Source: an uncultured Candidatus Saccharibacteria bacterium
GTDB taxonomy: Bacteria; Patescibacteriota; Saccharimonadia; Saccharimonadales; Saccharimonadaceae
Direction of reading: 5' to 3'
DNA length: 24,980 nt
Assembly (NCBI GenBank): GCA_948944455.1
Contig: CARBES010000013.1
Location: 1 to 24,980, forward strand
Position 1 is the stretch's first letter, and each line of letters starts with the position of its first letter. The notes beneath the pieces are model-generated. The model had not been told where the DNA came from, did no database searches, and saw nothing but the letters and a program-made list of their open reading frames with translations. The translations under genes were made by a program, and so were the position numbers. Positions 7,654 through 12,462 of the stretch are shown here, piece after piece.

Positions 7654-7682
7654 TTGTGTTAGGCTGGGAGGTGTGCTATATT
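7654..7682 (+). promoter_or_regulatory. ftsZ promoter
   Basis: TTGTGT (7654-7659), a 17-base spacer and TATATT (7677-7682) preceded by TGC, forming an extended -10. The start would be near 7689, with GTGGAG as ribosome binding site before ATG 7707. Confidence 0.6.
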
Positions 7683-7706
7683 AGAGATAGATAAGTGGAG
7701 AAAAAT

Positions 7707-8990
7707 ATGCCTGAGATTAAGCCAACAGAGGTAGAGAGTTCAGCAAGCATTAAGGTTGTCGGTGTAGGTGGTGCAGGCGGCTCAGCAGTCGCAAGGATGA
7801 AGGAAATCGGTCTTGCCGGGGTGGAGTTCGTAGCGGTGAACACTGATGCGCAGGCCTTGCACCATTCGACGGCTGATGTGAAGGTACACATTGGTAAGGG
7901 GCTAGGCGCCGGTGGTGATCCGGACAAAGGACGTGAAGCGGCCGAAAACGGACGTGAGGCGATTGGTAAAGCGCTAGAAGGTGCGGATATGGTGTTCATT
8001 ACGCTAGGTGCAGGTGGCGGTACTGGATCGGGGGCGGGCCCAGTAGTGGCGGAAGAGTCGAAGGGCCGTGATATTCTGACCGTTGGTGTAGCGACTAAGC
8101 CGTTTACGTTCGAAGGTGCGCGTCGCCGCGAAAACGCAGACCGAGCGATTGACGAGCTATCGCAGCGAGTAGATGCCCTGATTACAATCCCGAATGATCG
8201 TTTACTCCAGACGATCGATCCGCGGACTCCGTTGACCGAGACTTTTAAGATTGCTGACGACGTCTTGCGTCAAGGTGTGCAGGGGATTTCTGAGCTCATT
8301 ACCGAGCATTCGCTAATTAATCTTGACTTTGCTGATGTGAAGGCAATCATGAAGAACGCTGGGTCAGCTTTGATGGGAATTGGTCGGGCTTCGGGTGACA
8401 ATCGGGCAACTTTAGCAGCGCAACAGGCGATCGAGTCGCCGCTGATTGAAGTAAAGATCGATGGTGCGCGCGGCGTGCTCTTTAGCGTGGCGGGTGGTTA
8501 TGATATGGCGATGAGCGAAATTCAGGAAGCAGCCGAGGTAATTACTCAGGCAGTTTCGCCGGACGCAAATATTATCTTTGGTGCTAGTATCCGTCCAGAA
8601 CTGGAAGATGAGATGGTGGTTACAGTAGTGGCGACAGGGTTTGACTCGGAATACTATCGGAAGCTTGACGCTGAGCGAGCAGCGGCTGAACCAGTGAAGG
8701 AAGAGCCGGTGGACAGCTACGGCGGGTATGGTAGTGGCTATACTAATACGATTGGGAGTGTCCCGAGCGTGAATGAGATGGGCAGCTATGGTCATAGAAG
8801 TGAACCAATAGTGAGCGAGCCGAAAGTTGAACGGCCCGAACCAGAACACCGAACAGTGGAGTCTGTGACGAACGATTTCGCATCCGAGAATCGTACGAAC
8901 ATGTGGGACAACATTCGAAACAGTGAACAAGAGGATGACCTAGATGTTCCACCAACTCTTCGGGACCGATTACGCGGGAAGCGAGATTAA
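7707..8990 (+). CDS. ftsZ: cell division GTPase FtsZ
   Basis: A tubulin-like GTPase that forms the Z-ring. The N-terminal KVVGVGGAGGSAVARM, the tubulin signature GAGGGTGSGAGPVVAE (G101 onward), the T7-loop region NLDFADVKAIMKNAGSALMG and the C-terminal FtsA/ZipA-binding peptide DVPPTLRDRLRGK are all visible. A variable Gly/Tyr/Ser-rich linker of about 110 residues separates the GTPase core from the tail. ATG 7707 is preferred over GTG 7695 because GTGGAG sits six bases before it. At 427 residues it is of normal size. nrdR follows after 3 bases, so they share a transcript. Confidence 0.95.
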   Translation: MPEIKPTEVESSASIKVVGVGGAGGSAVARMKEIGLAGVEFVAVNTDAQALHHSTADVKVHIGKGLGAGGDPDKGREAAENGREAIGKALEGADMVFITLGAGGGTGSGAGPVVAEESKGRDILTVGVATKPFTFEGARRRENADRAIDELSQRVDALITIPNDRLLQTIDPRTPLTETFKIADDVLRQGVQGISELITEHSLINLDFADVKAIMKNAGSALMGIGRASGDNRATLAAQQAIESPLIEVKIDGARGVLFSVAGGYDMAMSEIQEAAEVITQAVSPDANIIFGASIRPELEDEMVVTVVATGFDSEYYRKLDAERAAAEPVKEEPVDSYGGYGSGYTNTIGSVPSVNEMGSYGHRSEPIVSEPKVERPEPEHRTVESVTNDFASENRTNMWDNIRNSEQEDDLDVPPTLRDRLRGKRD

Positions 8991-8993
8991 CTT

Positions 8994-9443
8994 ATGGGTA
9001 GCCTGCCGAGAATTGGAGATAGTAAAGTTCTAGAGAGTCGGGAGGCAGACGACGGAAAGACTATTCGCCGGCGGCGTGTGAGTGCAGACGGAAGGAGATT
9101 TACGACCTACGAACGGATAGAGCTGCCGCCGTTGGTTGTGAAAAAGCGTAGCGGAAACCGTGAGATCTTTGACCGGGATAAGTTAATCATGTCGGTGCGT
9201 CGGAGCGTGGGCAAATTCATGGAGTCGGATCTCGAGGTTGAAGATGTTGTAGATAAAGTCGTAGAGCTGCTTAGGATAACTTATGATGATGAAGTGACGG
9301 CGCAACAGATTGGTGAGGCGGTGCTGGACGTTTTAGCGAGCCATAACGAGGTAGCCTATGTGCGCTATGCGAGCGTTTTTATGAAATTTCAAACTTTGGA
9401 CGATTTTGAAAAGATTTTGAGAAGTAGAAAGGGCGTAAAGTAA
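8994..9443 (+). CDS. nrdR: NrdR-like regulator lacking zinc-ribbon cysteines
   Basis: NrdR represses ribonucleotide reductase genes, sensing ATP/dATP through an ATP-cone and binding DNA through an N-terminal zinc ribbon. The ATP-cone is intact (from VVKKRSGNREIFDRDKLIMS to MKFQTLDDFEKIL, about residues 48-142), and the ribbon context is recognisable (KVLESR, TIRRRR, RRFTTYER). Yet all four zinc cysteines are missing: serine and arginine stand at the first pair and serine and aspartate/glycine at the second, and the whole 149-residue protein has no cysteine. Two one-residue deletions also fall in the knuckles. No frameshift explains this. It may bind DNA without zinc or act only as an ATP-cone partner. 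It lies in one operon with ftsZ. Confidence 0.8.
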   Translation: MGSLPRIGDSKVLESREADDGKTIRRRRVSADGRRFTTYERIELPPLVVKKRSGNREIFDRDKLIMSVRRSVGKFMESDLEVEDVVDKVVELLRITYDDEVTAQQIGEAVLDVLASHNEVAYVRYASVFMKFQTLDDFEKILRSRKGVK

Positions 9444-9700
9444 TGAGGGTGGTGTGTGTTTGGCGCGAAGGAGAAGATTATTCGCGAACAGTAGAAGAGT
9501 GGCTGGTGGAATTTGATCGACGAACAGGGCGAGAGGTTGAGAGTATGAGCCCGGATGGTCGAGAGGGGGTGGATTTTTGTCGGACTTATGACATCGTGGA
9601 GTACCCGACGATTTTGGCGTTAGGTGAAAACGGAGAGGTGCTGTCGATGTGGAGGGGGAAGCAGATGCCGTTGTTTGATGAAGTATCGTATTGGTTGTAA
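9443..9700 (+). CDS. small thioredoxin-fold-like protein
   Basis: An 85-residue protein whose ATG overlaps the nrdR stop by one base (TAATG), so it is co-translated with ftsZ-nrdR. The second half, FCRTYDIVEYPTILALGENG followed by EVLSMWRGKQ, resembles the thioredoxin-fold core around the cis-proline (YPT) and last strands. No CxxC active site is present; the two cysteines are C5 and C53. It could be a redox-inactive thioredoxin-like adaptor. The fold assignment is by pattern only. Confidence 0.5.
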   Translation: MRVVCVWREGEDYSRTVEEWLVEFDRRTGREVESMSPDGREGVDFCRTYDIVEYPTILALGENGEVLSMWRGKQMPLFDEVSYWL

Positions 9701-9783
9701 TAAGGGAAAGCTAAAACATCCTTAGATTAGTTAATTCTAGACTTTCTTCAACCAGGGTGAGTATTCTTATGTTCTCCCTAAGA

Positions 9784-9895
9784 AGCCTTGCTAATACCTT
9801 TTCTCGAGGCGCGTCGCCATATCCCGTCGTTACGGGTATGGCGCGCTCTTCCTCCTCGTAAGTCCGGATCCTCTCGAAAAGGTATTAGCAAGGCT
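9784..9895. repeat. structured element E2: same core as E1, different arms
   Basis: Arms AGCCTTGCTAATACCTTTTC (9784-9803) and its exact reverse complement (9876-9895) form a perfect 20-bp stem. The 72-base interior contains a hairpin built on CCCGT/ACGGG extended by GCCATA/TATGGC. Its order of blocks (GTCGC, CCCGTC, ACGGG, GCGC, CTCG, TCCG, CCTC) matches E1 at 4526-4590 in the same orientation. The arms share nothing with E1. It lies between the thioredoxin-like gene (plus) and a minus-strand gene remnant, again a convergent gap. Confidence 0.65.
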
Positions 9896-9987
9896 ACCAT
9901 ACTGATTTTCTATTTATCTTTGCTAGCAATACATTCTTCTGCATAGCTTCTAGTATATTGTTCGCCAAAACTTCATCCTCCCATTGA

Positions 9988-10206
9988 TTACTCTATAGCT
10001 AGGCAACGGAGGGGAAAGCCAAAGACTCGGGCATTGGAGTCGTTACTTATTGTGTCTAGACTATTAAAGCTAAGAAAATATGTAGAATTGGGATAAATTT
10101 CGTGAGCACTTAGCGACCAACTATAACCAGCCCAACCCTGAAATAATGCACCTTGTCTTCCCGGGGTTTGTTCACGCACTATGTGTCCGCTGCGGACGAA
10201 GAAGAG
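9988..10206 (-). pseudogene. FISUMP C-terminal remnant 1
   Basis: On the minus strand an uninterrupted 70-codon frame starts LFFVRSG, passes AGYSWSLSAHE and ends GFPLRCLAIE at TAA 9988-9990. This is the characteristic C-terminal half of a FISUMP domain (FVRSG, then WS..A, then GFS-RCLA). No plausible start or ribosome binding site is present upstream and the frame hits a stop near 10227, so only the 3' part of a gene remains. It shares the DNA TTCGTCCGCAGCGGA, the ending LRCLAIE and the flank after the stop with the remnant at 19677-19880. Confidence 0.65.
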
Positions 10207-10275
10207 ATGTGTTCGGCTTGTTGTTCGTATTTTATGAAATAATATTTAGAGATTGTGAATAGTTGCAGCATTACA

Positions 10276-10302
10276 AAAGAGGCCCCGCTCAGTGAGCGGG
10301 GC
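10276..10302 (-). terminator. strong terminator of the 10311 gene
   Basis: A 10-bp GC-rich stem, GCCCCGCTCA (10282-10291) with TGAGCGGGGC (10293-10302), is followed on the minus strand by CTCTTTT. It lies just after the end of the minus-strand gene. Confidence 0.85.
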
Positions 10303-10310
10303 GGGATGGA

Positions 10311-10871
10311 TCAGGACCGAACTGGGGAAGATTGAGGGGCGCGATCCTGAAAGACGGAGAAGATTTTCTGAAGACAACGTTTCAGCTTAGCATGAGGAAT
10401 GACTGTGTCGGGCAGGTAGGGGAAGAAAGTGGTGCCGCTAATGGGATCATGCAGACTGAGGACGACACCCTTTGCTGCTGCACCGCAATGTATCATTTCG
10501 ATTTCGACACCGCTATGTAAGAGATCGACGCCCTCAGTGTTTTGGGCGTTCGAGCGCATACCACCGTAATAAGCGCTACGGTTTGAGTCCGTATTAGTGG
10601 TATGGATAGTGCCACTAATGTAAACGCCATAGTCCAGGCCGATCAGCTGATCAATACGGACCATGACGGCAGTACCGTTAGCGATCGACATTGAGCGGCT
10701 GCGACCATCTGGAGTGTCGTAAGTTCGACACTGAATACCGAAACATTGGGGAAGGTTTTTGTCGCGTTCGGTTCGTATCATGTCGCGCAGCTTGGCGCAA
10801 GAGATGCCGTTGGAAATGATAAAGGCAGGGGTTTTGCGGGAAGTGAGGGTGTGGTTATTCATTCTAGACAA
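10311..10871 (-). CDS. hypothetical protein, family not recognised
   Basis: A 186-residue protein I do not recognise. It has no signal peptide or membrane segment. Features seen are an N-terminal part with FIISNGISCAKLRDMIRTER, a central beta-rich stretch (NGTAVMVRIDQLIGLDYGVY) and five cysteines scattered at roughly 25, 43, 48, 129 and 167. The start is TTG 10871, with GGAG eight bases upstream on the minus strand; the ATG three codons later is too far from the ribosome binding site. It has a textbook promoter and a strong terminator of its own, so it is a monocistronic, expressed gene. A leader of about 104 bases contains hairpin ATAGGTT-GA-AACCTAT. Confidence 0.7.
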   Translation of the reverse strand: MSRMNNHTLTSRKTPAFIISNGISCAKLRDMIRTERDKNLPQCFGIQCRTYDTPDGRSRSMSIANGTAVMVRIDQLIGLDYGVYISGTIHTTNTDSNRSAYYGGMRSNAQNTEGVDLLHSGVEIEMIHCGAAAKGVVLSLHDPISGTTFFPYLPDTVIPHAKLKRCLQKIFSVFQDRAPQSSPVRS

Positions 10872-10981
10872 TTTTTTCTCTCCTTTTGTAAAAGTTCAAT
10901 AGGTTGAAACCTATCTAAGATGGTTTGGTATAATATGAAATTTACACCAAAACCAGGCCAGCATACGCTAGCTTATCTTTC

Positions 10982-11010
10982 AGTATAGCACACATGCTTA
11001 AAAGTGTCAA
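10982..11010 (-). promoter_or_regulatory. consensus promoter of the 10311 gene
   Basis: On the minus strand TTGACA (11005-11010), a 17-base spacer and TATACT (10982-10987) preceded by TGC. The start near 10975 gives a 104-base leader. Confidence 0.8.
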
Positions 11011-11054
11011 ATTTTGACGTATTGCAATACTGTTTAAGCAGGAAGATTTAGCAA

Positions 11055-11087
11055 TAAAAAGAGACCTCGCTAGAAGTAAGCGAGGTC
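11055..11087 (-). terminator. terminator of the transglycosylase gene
   Basis: GACCTCGCT (11063-11071) pairs with AGCGAGGTC (11079-11087), loop of seven, followed on the minus strand by CTCTTTTTA. Confidence 0.85.
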
Positions 11088-11134
11088 GGGGATAAATAAA
11101 GTAGTGATCCGGAGGTGGAAGGAACAATTAGCGA

Positions 11135-11938
11135 TCAAGAGGCCAGCTCGGAGGTCGGAAGTGTGAATTCTGTGAGATATTGCTCATAGAGCGGCATAAC
11201 TTCGCGACTATAATAGCTGCTAGAGTGGCCGTTTCTCATGGCTTTGGCGGCGCCACTAGGACCCATATTATAACGCATGAGCAATGCGTGAGTCACTTCG
11301 AATTCTTGATCGGGGCAACCGGCTAGCTCCCCTAAGTAGTCAATGCTGACAATACAGCATTTGACTGGGTCGAAGAGATCGTCGGTGGTAAATCCGTATT
11401 TGTCGAGGCGGCTTTGGTGCCATTTAGGCTGAACTTGGACAAGACCAATAGCATCGCCGTTGTCGCCAACCTTGAGTGGATCGTAGCCTGATTCGGAGTT
11501 AGCCATAGCCATAACGAGACAAAAACGAACCGGATCCTCATGGCAAGCCTGTGCATAGATCTGCCATTGAACCTCGCCATCAAGCGGCACACTTGATAAA
11601 AGCGGTGTGTGCGGCAGCTCAGGCTCTTCGATTGCGTTAAGATTTTCGGTGAGTAAGCTAAGGCTATCCCGTGAAAAAGCAAGGAGTTTCGTCAAGGGCT
11701 TGAGTGGGATTGTGATAGGAACGATGCGATCCTGGACCGAATCATAGATGACCGGCGTGGTGTTAACTCTGTTGTAGTCTTGCCATTCTGGGGATGGGTC
11801 GATAGTTGTCTCGAACGACTCCAAGACGGCGACGCGAGAGTTAGCGATATGCGGATCTCCAGCTTTGGCTGTCATGCAGGTAAGGCTGAAAAAGATAAAG
11901 ACCGGCGCAAGTAACAGTAGGTACAGTTTTCGTTTCAA
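11135..11938 (-). CDS. secreted lytic transglycosylase (SLT/lysozyme-like)
   Basis: Cleaves the glycan strand of peptidoglycan. Residues 1-26 form a signal peptide (KRK, a hydrophobic stretch, then AKA cleavage). A 100-residue linker leads to the SLT core: ANSESGYDP with catalytic glutamate E149, GDAIGLVQVQPKWH, an ALLMRYNMGPSGAAKAM stretch and a C-terminal YYSREVMPLYEQYL helix. These match the soluble-lytic-transglycosylase motifs ES, GLMQ and Y-N-G. Start is TTG 11938 with GGAG eight bases upstream, the same arrangement as its downstream neighbour. It is monocistronic with its own promoter and terminator. It may serve cell-wall growth, or attack on a host cell wall if the organism is epibiotic (inference). 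Confidence 0.83.
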   Translation of the reverse strand: MKRKLYLLLLAPVFIFFSLTCMTAKAGDPHIANSRVAVLESFETTIDPSPEWQDYNRVNTTPVIYDSVQDRIVPITIPLKPLTKLLAFSRDSLSLLTENLNAIEEPELPHTPLLSSVPLDGEVQWQIYAQACHEDPVRFCLVMAMANSESGYDPLKVGDNGDAIGLVQVQPKWHQSRLDKYGFTTDDLFDPVKCCIVSIDYLGELAGCPDQEFEVTHALLMRYNMGPSGAAKAMRNGHSSSYYSREVMPLYEQYLTEFTLPTSELAS

Positions 11939-12055
11939 TAGTTTCTCTCCTCTCGTGGGGCATTGGTGGATGTTTACCGTAAGAAATCACTACTTTTAAG
12001 GGTGCGTGCGCTTTAAAAAGCGCAAAAGGTATGGTTGGGTAGAACCCGTTTATCT

Positions 12056-12084
12056 ATTGTATCACAGATTACCGTAAAAGTCAA
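12056..12084 (-). promoter_or_regulatory. promoter of the transglycosylase gene
   Basis: On the minus strand TTGACT (12079-12084), a 17-base spacer and TACAAT (12056-12061) preceded by TGA. Start near 12049 gives a leader of about 110 bases holding hairpin GCGCTTT/AAAGCGC (about 12008-12023). Confidence 0.75.
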
Positions 12085-12135
12085 CCGGGTGGAATGTGAC
12101 GGTGCGGGCGGGGATTATTTTGTTGTGGGTGAAAA

Positions 12136-12164
12136 TTGGCGGATGGGTGGGAATGTGATATAAT
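12136..12164 (+). promoter_or_regulatory. ileS promoter
   Basis: TTGGCG (12136-12141), 17-base spacer, TATAAT (12159-12164) with TGA just before it (extended -10). Start near 12171 produces the T-box leader. It is divergent from the transglycosylase promoter about 50 bases away. Confidence 0.75.
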
Positions 12165-12170
12165 GAAGGA

Positions 12171-12457
12171 AGAAGCGTTTGAGCGGTAATCGTCCGCGAG
12201 CTGGCAAAAGAACGAATTTGGCTAGCCTTAGAGTGAAGAGGTGGCGAAGTTCTAGTAGAATTGTCCGTGAATCTGCGTGAAGGATGAAATAAGAGTTCCG
12301 AGAAACATGTTGTAAAAAATACAACGTTTGGTTAGTGAAAGTTGGCTAAAGGTTCTGGGAAAAGTTAGATGGTACCGCCCGCTAGGGTTCTAACGGTGAA
12401 AGTTAAGGAAAGAATGACAACATTCTCGAGATAATAATTGCCGGAGAACGGCGGGAG
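12171..12457 (+). promoter_or_regulatory. isoleucine T-box leader, ultrashort stem I
   Basis: T-box leaders read tRNA charging. The T-box bulge AGATGGTACCGCCC (12368-12381; consensus AGGGTGGNACCGCG) is flanked by GTTAGA (12365-12370) and TCTAAC (12390-12395), giving the antiterminator/antisequestrator helix; TGGT can pair with tRNA NCCA. The first hairpin of the leader, GCGG/CCGC (12183-12195), has loop TAATCGT containing the isoleucine codon ATC (12189-12191), so stem I is ultrashort as in actinobacterial ileS leaders. CCGCC (12376-12380) can pair with GGCGG (12450-12454) beside the GGGAG ribosome binding site, suggesting translational rather than transcriptional control. Hairpin GTTGTA-A5-TACAAC (12309-12325) may be stem III. 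Confidence 0.85.
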
Positions 12458-12462
12458 TTTTT

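Noticed and set aside
7695..7706. GTG 7695 as ftsZ start
   Set aside because: It would lie before and within the GTGGAG ribosome binding site that serves ATG 7707.
10929..10990. Plus-strand TATAAT with ATG and a 17-codon frame
   Set aside because: The ATG directly abuts the -10, upstream of any transcript start, and the region is the leader of the minus-strand gene.
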